Under the pieces are notes generated by a model. The model searched no databases. It was not told the DNA's origin and worked only from the letters and a program-made list of their open reading frames with translations. A DNA stretch of 64,000 bases from Leptospira saintgironsiae. GTDB taxonomy: Bacteria > Spirochaetota > Leptospiria > Leptospirales > Leptospiraceae. How positions within the stretch are numbered: the first letter of the stretch is position 1; each line of letters opens with the position of its first letter. The position numbers were made by a program, and so were the translations under genes. The DNA is taken from the NCBI RefSeq assembly GCF_002811765.1, contig NZ_NPDR01000011.1, positions 29,096 to 93,095 of the forward strand, given 5' to 3'. Positions 23,162 to 32,091 of the stretch are shown here, piece by piece.

Positions 23162-23841
23162 AGATATTGTAACCAGAATTCAGGTAAACTAGCTCTTAAA
23201 TATTCTCTCACTCTTTGGGAAAGAACCCCGTATCCTTCGTCTGTGAGGTGACCACCGTCCAATAACATCTCACTATGGATTAGATCCTCAGGATCGATCC
23301 TAGGTAAGAAGGTGACCTTCTTCTTCATTTCCAAGTTGATCATAGACGCAGCCTTCACGGGCCAAGGAACTTGCACGGTCCACACATTCAGAACGATAAT
23401 ATAGTCACAATGGTCGTTTAATATTTCCAATGTCTGAAGTTGACGTTGAACTGTCGCATCGACCTCTTCCCAACTAGGTTCTGGCTGATTGAGGAAATCA
23501 TTTACTCCGCCGTTCAACATACAGGATCTGTATCTTCCTGTTTCATTTTTAGCGGCCTCTTGGATCTCGTAGGTCCTTCTACCCGGAAACGCTTTCTTAT
23601 AAGTCTCGAATTCAGGGAACTGTTCTTCGACAGGCCAAAAAGCAGAGATACTATCCCCGAAAAGAGCAAAGCTAGGTTTGTATAATTTGGATCTTTTGGA
23701 CTGAGTATCTTGATCTATGACACACGCCCCTAATAAAAGAGACATGGCCAAAACAAAAACTGAAAACCGATTAAAAACTCCCCCGGCTTTCGAGAGGAAA
23801 GAAAGAAGTCCTAACTTCTTTTGTAAATAAATTATATTCAT
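23158..23841 (-). CDS. SGNH/GDSL-type hydrolase lipoprotein
   Basis: A 227-residue predicted lipoprotein with a hydrophobic segment ending in LLLGAC (lipobox at about residues 36-41). SGNH blocks are visible: block I as FGDSISAF (Ser nucleophile), block III as LNGGVNDFL (Asn), and block V as DGGHLTDEGY (Asp and His). Members of the family are esterases or lipases, often acting on surface carbohydrates or lipids; the substrate is not known here. The translation start is uncertain, since an internal start nearer the hydrophobic segment would also work. It is the first gene of a two-gene operon with the barrel protein. Confidence 0.8.
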   Translation of the reverse strand: MNIIYLQKKLGLLSFLSKAGGVFNRFSVFVLAMSLLLGACVIDQDTQSKRSKLYKPSFALFGDSISAFWPVEEQFPEFETYKKAFPGRRTYEIQEAAKNETGRYRSCMLNGGVNDFLNQPEPSWEEVDATVQRQLQTLEILNDHCDYIIVLNVWTVQVPWPVKAASMINLEMKKKVTFLPRIDPEDLIHSEMLLDGGHLTDEGYGVLSQRVREYLRASLPEFWLQYL

Positions 23842-23936
23842 TTTTCATAATGCTCTATAAATTAGGACAAGGGAAGAAAGAAGAATGTTCCAATTTTCCT
23901 AAAAATCGCGTAACGGTGACCGAAGTTCAACTAAAC

Positions 23937-23970
23937 TTAAAGTGCACTTTAATATTATATTTTTATAATA
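23937..23970. promoter_or_regulatory. 16-bp perfect palindrome plus AT-rich inverted repeat
   Basis: TTAAAGTGCACTTTAA (23937-23952) is a perfect palindrome. It is followed at once by TATTATA-TTTT-TATAATA (23953-23970), a second perfect inverted repeat that contains TATAAT. They sit in the 257-base gap between the divergent SGNH lipoprotein gene (start 23841) and the lipoate-ligase-like gene (start 24099). The first element looks like a dimeric repressor operator; the regulator is unknown. The rest of the gap shows nothing I can name. Confidence 0.5.
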
Positions 23971-24098
23971 TAAATGGAACGCGGTTCATTTGTTTTAATA
24001 CAAGGTGTTAAAAATTATTCCCTGAGTGAGAAAATAGAAATAGGTTTAAGACTGGTGTTCACATAGATCGATTAAGACCACAGTCCGTAGTAAAACCC

Positions 24099-24971
24099 AT
24101 GGACGAAAACTACAGCCCAATAGACTCTGGTCTTGAAGTGTATACTTTTATAATAGATCAAAAATCTATCAGGACACCTTATTATAATCTAGCTTTGGAA
24201 GAAGCTTTCGCAGTCCAATTAGTATCTGGAGGATATTCTGGAGGGGTTCGCTTTTGGGAAGGCCCCAGGTCCATCATAATGGGTCTCTCTGAAAAACCGG
24301 AACTAAGTGCAGGAAAAGAAAATATAGAAAACTTCCTGACAACATTCCGAAAAAGACAAGCTCCTAAAAAACCCTCTACAACAGATCCAGTGTATTTGGC
24401 CAGAAGAGCAAGCGGTGGCGGAACTGTTGTCCATGAGCCTGGATGGAATCTGAACTTCAGTCTTTTTGTTTCTTTGGAAACAAAACCTGAGCTATATCCT
24501 GTCTCTAACTCTTATAATATATTCTTAGGTCTGATATCTTCTGCTTTGAATAAACAAGGTCTCAAAACAAAATGTAAGGGTAAGTCGGACCTTGCCTTGG
24601 AGCTTTCTCCAGATGTTTGGAAAAAAATTTCGGGAAATGCTCAGTTCAGAAAGAAGAACTGCATCGTACAACATGGGACCTTGATTCTGGACTCCAGACT
24701 GATCCCCTTAGTGTCGGACCTCCTACCCCATCCTCCGGAAGAGCCCGAGTATAGAAAAGGTAGAGCTCATGAGGAATTTGTGACCTCCTTACCTGCCTCC
24801 TTTTCGCCAGGAAAATTCAAACAAGACCTTTCCCTTTTATTTGCGGATTATCTGGGGGTTGAAATCCTAGGTACCGAAGCAGATCCTTCCTTCTTTCGAA
24901 ACGTTCGCAAAGTGGCAGATCGGCTGTTCCAGGAAAAATATTCAGATCTAGGCTATATTCTGGGAGAATGA
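24099..24971 (+). CDS. Lipoate/biotin protein ligase family protein
   Basis: A 290-residue protein of the BPL/LplA/LipB fold. It has [12 protein letters not shown] near residue 28, [13 protein letters not shown], the substrate-binding [16 protein letters not shown] (RxSGGGxVxH, about 105-118), and [20 protein letters not shown], where the Lys region matches the lipoate ligase KxxGxA(Q) motif. Such enzymes attach lipoate or octanoate to E2 or GcvH Lys residues. A link to the lipoyl E2 enzyme encoded in this window is plausible but is an inference. The start has no strong ribosome binding site. The stop region overlaps the next frame, and glyA begins 27 bases later, so the two form an operon. 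Confidence 0.82.
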   Translation: MDENYSPIDSGLEVYTFIIDQKSIRTPYYNLALEEAFAVQLVSGGYSGGVRFWEGPRSIIMGLSEKPELSAGKENIENFLTTFRKRQAPKKPSTTDPVYLARRASGGGTVVHEPGWNLNFSLFVSLETKPELYPVSNSYNIFLGLISSALNKQGLKTKCKGKSDLALELSPDVWKKISGNAQFRKKNCIVQHGTLILDSRLIPLVSDLLPHPPEEPEYRKGRAHEEFVTSLPASFSPGKFKQDLSLLFADYLGVEILGTEADPSFFRNVRKVADRLFQEKYSDLGYILGE

Positions 24972-24997
24972 TTCTCGCAGAGACTACAGAGGAAAAA

Positions 24998-26245
24998 ATG
25001 AAATACCTTCCCCAACAAGACCCCGAAATTTTCAAAGCATTACAAGCAGAAGACCAAAGACAGGAACAAAACCTGGAAATGATCGCTTCCGAAAACTTCG
25101 TGTCCAGACCAGTTCTGGAAGCTTATACTTCTACACTTACCAATAAATATGCGGAAGGATATCCTGGAAAAAGATATTATAATGGATGTGTAAACGCTGA
25201 CGCAGTGGAGTCCCTGGCAATCGAGAGAGCCAAAAAGATCTTCAAAGCAGAATATGCAAACGTTCAGCCTCACTCCGGAGCTCAGGCAAATATGGCAGTC
25301 TTCTTAGCTACCATGGAACCTGGAGATTCTTTCTTAGGAATGAATCTGGCTCATGGAGGACATTTAACTCATGGTTCTCCTGTAAACATCAGTGGAAAAT
25401 ATTATAAACCAATCCCTTACGGCGTAGATCCTAAAACAGAAACAATCGATTATGATGCTCTTGCATCTCTTGCAAAAGAACATAAGCCTAAATTGATCGT
25501 GGCTGGTGCTTCTGCATATTCCAGAACAATCGATTTTGATAAGTTCGCAGAGATCGCAAAATCAGTAGGCGCAAAACTGATGGCAGATATCGCGCATATC
25601 TCCGGATTAGTCGCTACAGGTTATCATCCTTCTCCAATCGATAGCTTTGATTATGTTACTACTACCACTCATAAAACCCTTAGAGGACCAAGAGGAGGAT
25701 TAATTCTTTCTAAATTAGAAAATGAGAAAGTATTAAACTCCAGAGTATTCCCTGGGATCCAAGGTGGGCCTTTAATGCATGTGATCGCTGCAAAAGCGGT
25801 AGCATTCGGAGAAGCTTTAACTCCTGATTATAAAAAATACATTGAAACAGTACTCGCAAACGCAAAAGTTTTGGCAGAAGTTTTTGTAAAGAGAGGGTTC
25901 AGAGTAGTTAGTGGCGGAACTGACAACCACTTAGTCCTACTTGATGTTTCCGTAAAAGGCCTAACCGGGGCAAAAGCAGCAGACGGATTGGACGAAGTTG
26001 GGGTCACAGTGAACAAAAACGCAATCCCATTTGACAAAAATCCTCCAGCTGTTGCTTCCGGAATTCGTTTAGGAACTCCTGCGCTCACTACTAGAGGCCT
26101 TAAACCTGCTGATATTGAAAAAGTAGGAAATCTAATCTGCGATTTCTTGGACAATCCGGACGACGAAAAAACCAAGGAAAAAGTTAGACAAGGTGTGAAA
26201 GAGATCACCCAACAATTCCCAATGACCAATTTTAGATTGGATTAA
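24998..26245 (+). CDS. glyA: Serine hydroxymethyltransferase
   Basis: I chose the ATG at 24998, with AGAGGA seven bases upstream; an in-frame ATG at 24968 lacks such a site and would add ten residues. The 415-residue product matches the usual length. Recognisable elements are [45 protein letters not shown], the PLP-lysine motif [14 protein letters not shown], and [10 protein letters not shown]. The enzyme interconverts serine and glycine with tetrahydrofolate, supplying one-carbon units. It follows the lipoate-ligase-like gene, and the glycine cleavage system depends on lipoate, so co-expression makes metabolic sense. A strong hairpin follows the stop. Confidence 0.97.
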   Translation: MKYLPQQDPEIFKALQAEDQRQEQNLEMIASENFVSRPVLEAYTSTLTNKYAEGYPGKRYYNGCVNADAVESLAIERAKKIFKAEYANVQPHSGAQANMAVFLATMEPGDSFLGMNLAHGGHLTHGSPVNISGKYYKPIPYGVDPKTETIDYDALASLAKEHKPKLIVAGASAYSRTIDFDKFAEIAKSVGAKLMADIAHISGLVATGYHPSPIDSFDYVTTTTHKTLRGPRGGLILSKLENEKVLNSRVFPGIQGGPLMHVIAAKAVAFGEALTPDYKKYIETVLANAKVLAEVFVKRGFRVVSGGTDNHLVLLDVSVKGLTGAKAADGLDEVGVTVNKNAIPFDKNPPAVASGIRLGTPALTTRGLKPADIEKVGNLICDFLDNPDDEKTKEKVRQGVKEITQQFPMTNFRLD

Positions 26246-26255
26246 AACTTTCAGA

Positions 26256-26283
26256 ACTTCTCCGGGATTTTTTCCGGAGAAGT
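26256..26283 (+). terminator. Hairpin after glyA
   Basis: ACTTCTCCGG and CCGGAGAAGT form a perfect 10-bp stem around an 8-base T-rich loop, starting 11 bases after the glyA stop. The stem is strong, but no T-tract follows it, so termination efficiency is unclear. Confidence 0.6.
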
Positions 26284-26338
26284 CAACGCTCCTTCTTAGA
26301 ATTCCTCCTCTTCTCCCCTTCTAAACCAAGTAAACATC

Positions 26339-26366
26339 TTGACTAGTTTATAATTCTATTTAATAT
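26339..26366 (+). promoter_or_regulatory. Sigma70-type promoter predicting a leaderless transcript
   Basis: TTGACT (26339-26344) and TAATAT (26361-26366) are separated by 16 bases. The ATG of the downstream gene starts at 26373, where transcription would be expected to begin. No Shine-Dalgarno sequence is present between the boxes and the ATG. Confidence 0.5.
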
Positions 26367-26372
26367 TTTTGC

Positions 26373-28343
26373 ATGTTCATATTAGGTCAGGATTCCGGAA
26401 ACCCTATCCTGATTTGGCCAGAGTTCTCTTGGACTCCAATTATCAGCGGAGCGATCTTTTTAGCGCTTCTATTCACCGTAATCTATCTATTACAACGTTA
26501 TCTGCGCAGACAAAATAATCTCGCGTTAGAACATAGAGCTAAAATAGTCTCAAAACTACAGCTCCATCATTTTAATTCCAAAGATACAAACCTATTCCAC
26601 ACTTTCTTGGATCAGGTTGATAATTCAGATCTAAAACGATTGGCAGAAGACCCTTCCTGGTATCGAAAATATTTTCTTCCTGAGTTTTTACAGTTTCTTG
26701 CAGAACAAAGTAATCTTCCCGCATGGAAAGATATATTGATCGTACATACTTTAGATCATTTGATAGAAGATCATAAGACCACTGCTAAAAACTTTATCAC
26801 TGCAATTTTAGAAACAGATTCCGAGGAAAGATTTCCCGCTTTATTAGGGATCCAAGAGCTGGATGAGAATTCCTTAAACAGAGCAATACGAGCCAGGATC
26901 TATACCAAAAAAGTAGGAGCCACATTCTCTCTCACAAGATACGAAAGAATGCAGATATTAGTTCCAGACGAGAACAAAAAATGGCTCAAGTCCGAAGCAA
27001 TACTCATCTCACAAGAAGGTACAAATCTTACCTTACAAATCAAAACGGCTCCAGAAATTGATGAGAAAAAAAATGAAGAATGGATCGAAACTCCCAAAAC
27101 AAGTCCGGTTGGACCGGCTCATCCTGGCGCTGTACCAGATGAATATCTAAACAGTCTTACTCAAATATTAGAATATTCCGGACTGAATCCGGGTGTTTGC
27201 GAAGAGATCACTCGACTTGTAACCGCATACAAAGAACATCCTGGGCTAATAAGAAGAAGGCATAGACAAGAAGATTATAAAATATTAATACGATTATACA
27301 AAGTTTGTTTTATAAAATTCCGTTCTCAAACCGCAAATATCCCTAAACCAGTATTACTATTGATACACTTCTTCTTTTTGGACGAAGGGTTAGTATCTGC
27401 AAAAAGATTGCAAGATCTGGAACTTGCGATCACTACATTAAAATCCTCGGTCAATGATCGCCAATACCAGGAAGTAAAACTTTCCATTCACCTTCTTCCT
27501 GATTGGTTAAATTTGATCCTGGCTGGCAAAAAAAATCCTTCTCAAAATCATTTGGGCCAAACTTACGATCAGGTCCAAAAATCAAATCTACGCTGGAACC
27601 AAGAAGCAGAAGAAAAGAATATAATGCATAAAGAATATCTTTTGCATATTCTGGACTGGGAATTAGAAAATATCCTTTATATGGGACTTTTAGGAATTTC
27701 TTTAAATCCAAATTTCGCATATCCAATCCTATCCGAAGATCAATTCTACGGAGCAACAGAATCTAATCTCACTTTTCCAAGTAAGGTTCTATCAAATGCA
27801 GAAAGGGTTTCAAAAATAGATACAAGCATCTTCCATAGAGAAGTAAGTGTAGTCTCCAGCACAGACCCAAGCAAGACAGATCAGTATAGAAAAGAATTTT
27901 TTGCGGATTGTATCCTTCTACCTTATAGCGGAAACAGAGGAGTTCTCTGGCAGGAAACAAGTGTAGGTAACCAAGATTATAGCAGATTATTATTTCCGGT
28001 AGTCATGACTGAGAATGCTACGTTAGTAGTTACAAAAACTTTGGGTGAATTCCGCTGGGAAACAGAAAGAACCGTAAGAGGCAGAAAGTGGAAAGACCCA
28101 ATCCCTGCTTCCCTAACATCAGAATATTATTCTTATTTGGAAAATTTCCAAAAGAACCCAAACCTAACTGTGGAAGCCAAAAAGAGAATAGAACAACAAT
28201 GGGTAAAGGTCGGAAAGAATATCAAAGATATGTTTAGTATTGACTATGCTTATTGGATCCTTCTCGAAGCAGAAGGAAAACCCAGACTCAACCGAGTAGT
28301 AAGGGAAATTTTGAACCGATTTGTTCCAATCCAAATCAAGTAG
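26373..28343 (+). CDS. Large membrane-anchored protein of unknown function
   Basis: A 656-residue protein not recognised from any family I know. It has one membrane segment near the N-terminus (about residues 20-40, SGAIFLALLFTVIYLLQRYL) followed by a basic stretch, and then a long, mostly helical cytoplasmic part with many Lys, Glu and aromatic residues. Near residues 185-235 there is a possible small beta domain (ERMQILVPDENKKWLKSEAI, then LISQEGTNLTLQI) that loosely resembles a PilZ-like flavodoxin-free barrel; I do not claim it. The start ATG has no ribosome binding site and lies at the predicted transcription start. It is flanked by glyA and an acyltransferase gene, with gaps of over 120 bases each side, so it is probably a single-gene unit. 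Confidence 0.7.
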   Translation: MFILGQDSGNPILIWPEFSWTPIISGAIFLALLFTVIYLLQRYLRRQNNLALEHRAKIVSKLQLHHFNSKDTNLFHTFLDQVDNSDLKRLAEDPSWYRKYFLPEFLQFLAEQSNLPAWKDILIVHTLDHLIEDHKTTAKNFITAILETDSEERFPALLGIQELDENSLNRAIRARIYTKKVGATFSLTRYERMQILVPDENKKWLKSEAILISQEGTNLTLQIKTAPEIDEKKNEEWIETPKTSPVGPAHPGAVPDEYLNSLTQILEYSGLNPGVCEEITRLVTAYKEHPGLIRRRHRQEDYKILIRLYKVCFIKFRSQTANIPKPVLLLIHFFFLDEGLVSAKRLQDLELAITTLKSSVNDRQYQEVKLSIHLLPDWLNLILAGKKNPSQNHLGQTYDQVQKSNLRWNQEAEEKNIMHKEYLLHILDWELENILYMGLLGISLNPNFAYPILSEDQFYGATESNLTFPSKVLSNAERVSKIDTSIFHREVSVVSSTDPSKTDQYRKEFFADCILLPYSGNRGVLWQETSVGNQDYSRLLFPVVMTENATLVVTKTLGEFRWETERTVRGRKWKDPIPASLTSEYYSYLENFQKNPNLTVEAKKRIEQQWVKVGKNIKDMFSIDYAYWILLEAEGKPRLNRVVREILNRFVPIQIK

Positions 28344-28472
28344 CGATTATTCTTTCACTCTTAAGACCAGACTCCTTAAAAGAATCCTGAAATCTGCTAG
28401 GAAAATAGTTTCCACAATACCAAATTACTTTTTCCTATGATTTTAGATTAAATCGATCCAAGGAAATCTCCG

Positions 28473-29678
28473 TTGAAATTTTTATTCTCCAAAAACGAAT
28501 CAGAAATACCTGCATTAAACGGTCTTAGATCCATTTCTATATTCTTAGTGATCATTTTTCATTTTTGGCAAGGAGCTGAAAAATTCCATCTACTTAACTA
28601 TCCAAGCCAGTTCATCTATCAATTTCTTTCCAGCTGCAGAAGTGGAGTGGATCTTTTCTTTATCCTGAGCGGCTTTTTGATCTATGGAGGTCTATTAAAT
28701 GAGAACAAAAAATCAGGCACAATAGATCTAAAACTTTTTTATATAAAAAGAACCCTAAGAATTATGCCTGGGTATTATATTTTTTTATTGTTCTCATTAT
28801 TTTACGCAAAAGCTCATCTGAATCTTTATAGCCATGTGCCCAATCCTACGGAAGAACAACTAGCTGTGATGAGCCGGCTTTCGAATGATATTGCTGGCTC
28901 CTGGACTGATGCCTTATACATCTCCAATTTTTTTTATCATAGATTATTTCAGCATGGCTGGTCTCTATCTGTCGAAGAACAATTTTATTTAGTAATTCCT
29001 AGCTTATGTTTACTTTTACTTTTCAAACTAAAAGATAATATTCGCAGGCTTGCCGTATTAGGAATATTTGCAATTCCATTTTTATTAAGAATTTCTTATG
29101 TACTATTCGGAATAGACGATAGATCAATTGGACTTCATACTGAAACTAGATTCGATACGATAGTAAGCGGAATGTTAATCGCAGAATTAGTATCCTGGAA
29201 ACCTGAATTTTTCAAAATAGAAAATCGAAAAGTTTCTCTTTCCTACCTGATTGGTTTCATTTCCATAATTTTTCTAAGTTTAGGATTTCTTACAGATAGG
29301 ACCGGAATTGGAGCGATATTAAATTTTACTTATTTCCATATTGGATATTCTGCTTTATTTATATTATGTTTATTTGAAAAAAGTTTAGCTAATCAATTCT
29401 TCAGCCTCTCTATTTTCAGGCCTTCCGCAAGGATAAGTTATACTATGTATTTATGGCATGGCCTAGGTATTCAAATCGCAACAGGGATTATGTTTGGAGG
29501 AAAAACAACTCCATATAGCTGGATAAATTTCCTTTTAGCGGAAAGTTTCACTATTTTAGTGTGTTTTCTAATTTGCATCCCTATCTTCTACATAACCGAA
29601 AGACCTTTCTTAGCTCTTAGAGATTATATAGTCAAAAGAATGAAAAAAAAGAAAAACGAGGCAATGGTCCCTAACTAA
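28473..29678 (+). CDS. Acyltransferase 3 family membrane protein (OafA/YrhL-like)
   Basis: A 401-residue polytopic protein with about ten membrane segments. It begins with PALNGLRSISIFLVIIFHFW, the family's N-terminal signature with the active-site His. The next family blocks are RSGVDLFFILSGFLIYGG and KRTLRIMPGYY, then HGWSLSVEEQFYLVIP, and near the end SYTMYLWHG. Members O-acetylate or acylate sugars of surface polysaccharides, peptidoglycan or small molecules; the acceptor is unknown. The start is a TTG at 28473, preceded by AAGGAAA. A hairpin overlaps the stop codon. Confidence 0.9.
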   Translation: MKFLFSKNESEIPALNGLRSISIFLVIIFHFWQGAEKFHLLNYPSQFIYQFLSSCRSGVDLFFILSGFLIYGGLLNENKKSGTIDLKLFYIKRTLRIMPGYYIFLLFSLFYAKAHLNLYSHVPNPTEEQLAVMSRLSNDIAGSWTDALYISNFFYHRLFQHGWSLSVEEQFYLVIPSLCLLLLFKLKDNIRRLAVLGIFAIPFLLRISYVLFGIDDRSIGLHTETRFDTIVSGMLIAELVSWKPEFFKIENRKVSLSYLIGFISIIFLSLGFLTDRTGIGAILNFTYFHIGYSALFILCLFEKSLANQFFSLSIFRPSARISYTMYLWHGLGIQIATGIMFGGKTTPYSWINFLLAESFTILVCFLICIPIFYITERPFLALRDYIVKRMKKKKNEAMVPN

Positions 29679-29684
29679 GGGACC
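29666..29684 (+). terminator. Hairpin overlapping the acyltransferase stop codon
   Basis: GGTCCCT and AGGGACC form a perfect 7-bp stem with loop AACTA. The TAA stop (29676-29678) lies inside the loop and the second arm. A short A-rich and T-containing stretch follows. The convergent PycTM-like gene ends at 29700. Confidence 0.5.
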
Positions 29685-29699
29685 TACCCTTAAAAAAGT

Positions 29700-30224
29700 T
29701 TATTGGATAATTCCTTTAATTTCCAGGAATATTAATATCATAGAAGAAGTAACACCCACTAAAAGGCAGCGATAACTCCATCTTAAATATCTATATTTTG
29801 TAAAGTAGAGAGATTTTCCCAACTGATATAGATCTCGAGTCAGAGCTTCATACAAAGAAGAATCTTCGGAAGCAATCCCTTCCATCTTAGTCATAAATTC
29901 TTTTTCGCTTAAAGGAGCGAAATGTCCGAAAAACAAAGGATTATCTTTGCCATTCTTCTTCTGTTTGAATGTAGGCATCACTGCAAGTATAGCCAAGCTT
30001 GCCGCAATTACAATAAATACCATCAGGGTCAGTAGACCTGTTCTGTAAGTAGGTCTCTGGACATAACCTAAGGAAAGCGAAAGTATTACAAAGGATGCAG
30101 CGATCAGAATATTCGCCTTTTGGTCGGCCATCTGGCTGAGTTGAGAATGATGTTGGTGAACGGTCCTAAAAAGATAATCTACCGCAGAGCGTGCGCGGAC
30201 CGTTTTGAAATGATCTGATTCCAT
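29700..30224 (-). CDS. Pycsar-effector-like (PycTM / DUF5706) membrane protein
   Basis: A 174-residue protein with the family's characteristic first helix and membrane segment, HHSQLSQMADQKANILIAAS, followed by a second membrane segment (about 63-85) and a third at the C-terminus (about 147-170). Between them is a soluble region with PLFFGHFAPLSEKEFMTKM, which also matches this family's F.G.....s..ef pattern. In known Pycsar systems PycTM proteins are effectors that damage the membrane when a pyrimidine cyclase makes cCMP or cUMP during phage infection. No cyclase gene is next to it. It could be an orphan effector, or a house-keeping relative, since the domain also occurs outside defence loci. 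Confidence 0.75.
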   Translation of the reverse strand: MESDHFKTVRARSAVDYLFRTVHQHHSQLSQMADQKANILIAASFVILSLSLGYVQRPTYRTGLLTLMVFIVIAASLAILAVMPTFKQKKNGKDNPLFFGHFAPLSEKEFMTKMEGIASEDSSLYEALTRDLYQLGKSLYFTKYRYLRWSYRCLLVGVTSSMILIFLEIKGIIQ

Positions 30225-30476
30225 ATACTTCCATGGATTTTGGGAAATTTTTTAAGACAAACATAAATTCTAAATTCGGCTTTTCAATTTTGGATCTTAA
30301 CGCCGGTAATCTTGTTTGACCCGTTTAAACTGTGTCCAAGCCATCACTCCATATAGCATACATTATACATGTAATAGCAGACAAATTCTTTTCTTCCTAA
30401 ACTTATACCGGAATACGGAAATCAAATCCCTTTCTTTAAAATATACAAAGAAGAGGAGTTTGAATCTTAGTAGAAG

Positions 30477-30665
30477 GTGAAAATCTATGTCCAATCAGGT
30501 AAATTACATGTGGTAATGGACGATGGAAGTGAAGATGAATTTGGTCCGAATGATATAATGTTACTTCCTCCCGGACATGATGCTTGGTCTGTGGGCGACG
30601 AGGCCTGTGTGTTCATAGAATTCTCCGCAGGTGGAGATATTTACGAACACAACCATGCACATTAA
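30477..30665 (+). pseudogene. C-terminal half of a cupin-domain protein (likely remnant)
   Basis: The frame opens at GTG 30477 just after an in-frame TAG, giving 62 residues. The sequence (SGKLHVVMDDGSEDEFGPND followed by PPGHDAWSVGDEACVFIEFS) matches the second half of a small cupin family whose members are usually about 110-120 residues. The first half, with the HTGYV-type motif, is missing, and I found no such sequence in any plus-strand frame of the 150 bases upstream. The fold should not be complete without the first strands, so this is probably a decayed gene. It may still be translated as a short protein. Confidence 0.6.
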
Positions 30666-30703
30666 ATTCTAAAAGTCTGATTCTGGCTGGGCCCACAACT
30701 CAG

Positions 30704-30748
30704 CCTTCGTATTAAATTATATTTTCATAATACAATAGAATACGAAGG
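30704..30748. terminator. Bidirectional hairpin between convergent genes
   Basis: CCTTCGTATT (30704-30713) and AATACGAAGG (30739-30748) form a perfect 10-bp stem around an AT-rich 25-base loop that itself contains a small inverted repeat (ATTAT/ATAAT). It lies between the cupin remnant (plus) and a lipoprotein gene (minus). A second small stem, GGCTG/CAGCC, lies just before it (about 30684-30706). Confidence 0.6.
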
Positions 30749-30758
30749 AAATATTATT

Positions 30759-31370
30759 TTACGGAGTAGGATTAAAGGAAAATGAAAAATCATTTGTGGC
30801 ATGGATTATCAAACAGCGAAAATTCCCTGCAGACGTTGGAAGTGTGGCGACTACATCATCTCCAGAATCTTCATCATATTTCACTGCTGCAATACTATCC
30901 CGGTAATTATTCAAATCCAATATTACATTTTGGTTCCCGACATATAATTCCCCTGGATCCCCTGAAAACGAGGGTTGCAAAGTCACTTCCATATTGGCAG
31001 AAGCCATCGGACCTGCAGTGAATCTAAAAAAATAGAATGGTTTTACAACAGAAGATCCATAGATCGGAGAACTAATATCAGAAAGCTCCGGGACGCTCGG
31101 CTGAGCGCATGAATTTGTAGGACCTACAAGCCATAATAATACTGGATCAACAGAATCAGAACCCCCATTAGAACAACGTAATATGGAAAATAAAGAAAAT
31201 AGGATAACGCATATAGAAGTGAGATAACGATTCAGAAATGGCCTCTTTTGTTTGGTAAGAATATATAATCCATATCCAAAAGAATACAATTCCGGACAAA
31301 CAGTAATCTGAAAAATGAAATATAATCGCTCTCTCATTTCTGTCTTATTTCCATGTTGGAATTCCGACAT
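30759..31370 (-). CDS. Predicted lipoprotein, hypothetical
   Basis: A 203-residue frame in which residues about 45-66 form a hydrophobic segment ending in FSILRC, a likely lipobox. The true start is therefore probably downstream of the listed ATG, close to residue 38-45, but I see no ATG/GTG/TTG there with a good ribosome binding site, so I keep the long form. The mature part begins SNGGSDSVDP and has an all-beta character (FYFFRFTAGPMASANMEVTL), ending NDFSFSFNPTP. No family is recognised. It is divergent from the polymerase cassette at 31444 with only 73 bases between. Confidence 0.55.
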   Translation of the reverse strand: MSEFQHGNKTEMRERLYFIFQITVCPELYSFGYGLYILTKQKRPFLNRYLTSICVILFSLFSILRCSNGGSDSVDPVLLWLVGPTNSCAQPSVPELSDISSPIYGSSVVKPFYFFRFTAGPMASANMEVTLQPSFSGDPGELYVGNQNVILDLNNYRDSIAAVKYDEDSGDDVVATLPTSAGNFRCLIIHATNDFSFSFNPTP

Positions 31371-31443
31371 AATTCTATAAAAAAGATTCTTTCAGCATCT
31401 CAAATCACTTTACATTTTTTAACATATCATTTATATAGTATAT

Positions 31444-32091
31444 ATGTATTTAGGTCCCCTGGAGGGTTTCCAAGACCAGTTGTTTCGACCTGTTCTAGGC
31501 TGGAGCAGGGACAATGTCGGACTCTTAACAGGAAGACAGGGAATCTATAAATTGGCGCTTTTATGGCAATATGCATTTGCAGTATCCGGATTCCAAGTTT
31601 TCAATTTGGACTGCGCAATTCGTTTTGATGTATTCACGATTACAGAAGAGACCAGAAAAAGAAGAGTATCTCCCGAAGCTCTTTTAGAAAAGATATTAGT
31701 CCAAAGAGCATTCACTCCTTATCAAATCTTAGATTCCGTTCGAGAGATCTATTCTTCTGCAAAAGAAAATACGATCTATTTTATTTTGGCTCCCTGCAAA
31801 CAATTCTTTGATGGAGATGTTCAGGACGACGAGGGCCTTTTCCTTTTAGAAAAATTAGTATTATTATTAGAACGTATGCGTGCGAAACAGATCCCGATCG
31901 TGCTTGTAGAATCGACAAAATACACTCATCCAACCTTTCAAAAAATTTTTCCAAAGTTAGTAGAGCTCTCTGAAGATCTTTGGGAATTGAATGTGGTAGA
32001 AGGTCATTCTTATCTAAAGATCAGAAAAGCGAAATCTATGCATGAGATCGGAACGGATCCGAATTCCAAACAGGAGTTTATTTATGGGTAG
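31444..32091 (+). CDS. RecA/RadA-fold protein with degenerate Walker motifs (polymerase-associated)
   Basis: A 215-residue protein that keeps the layout of a RecA/Rad51 core: a P-loop position (LLTGRQGIYKLALLWQYA, residues 27-44), a strand plus acidic/aromatic turn (FQVFNLDCAIRFDVF), VSPEALLEKILVQRAFTPYQ (compare the Rad51 ARAYTPE.Q element), and a Walker B-like strand (IYFILAPCKQFF). The Walker A Gly-Lys-Thr is replaced (YKL), and the Walker B Asp is replaced by Ala. ATP binding by the usual mode is therefore unlikely, and a structural or loading role is more plausible. The start is uncertain: a TTG at about 31480 after GGAGGG is an alternative. The next gene's ATG overlaps its end. Confidence 0.65.
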   Translation: MYLGPLEGFQDQLFRPVLGWSRDNVGLLTGRQGIYKLALLWQYAFAVSGFQVFNLDCAIRFDVFTITEETRKRRVSPEALLEKILVQRAFTPYQILDSVREIYSSAKENTIYFILAPCKQFFDGDVQDDEGLFLLEKLVLLLERMRAKQIPIVLVESTKYTHPTFQKIFPKLVELSEDLWELNVVEGHSYLKIRKAKSMHEIGTDPNSKQEFIYG

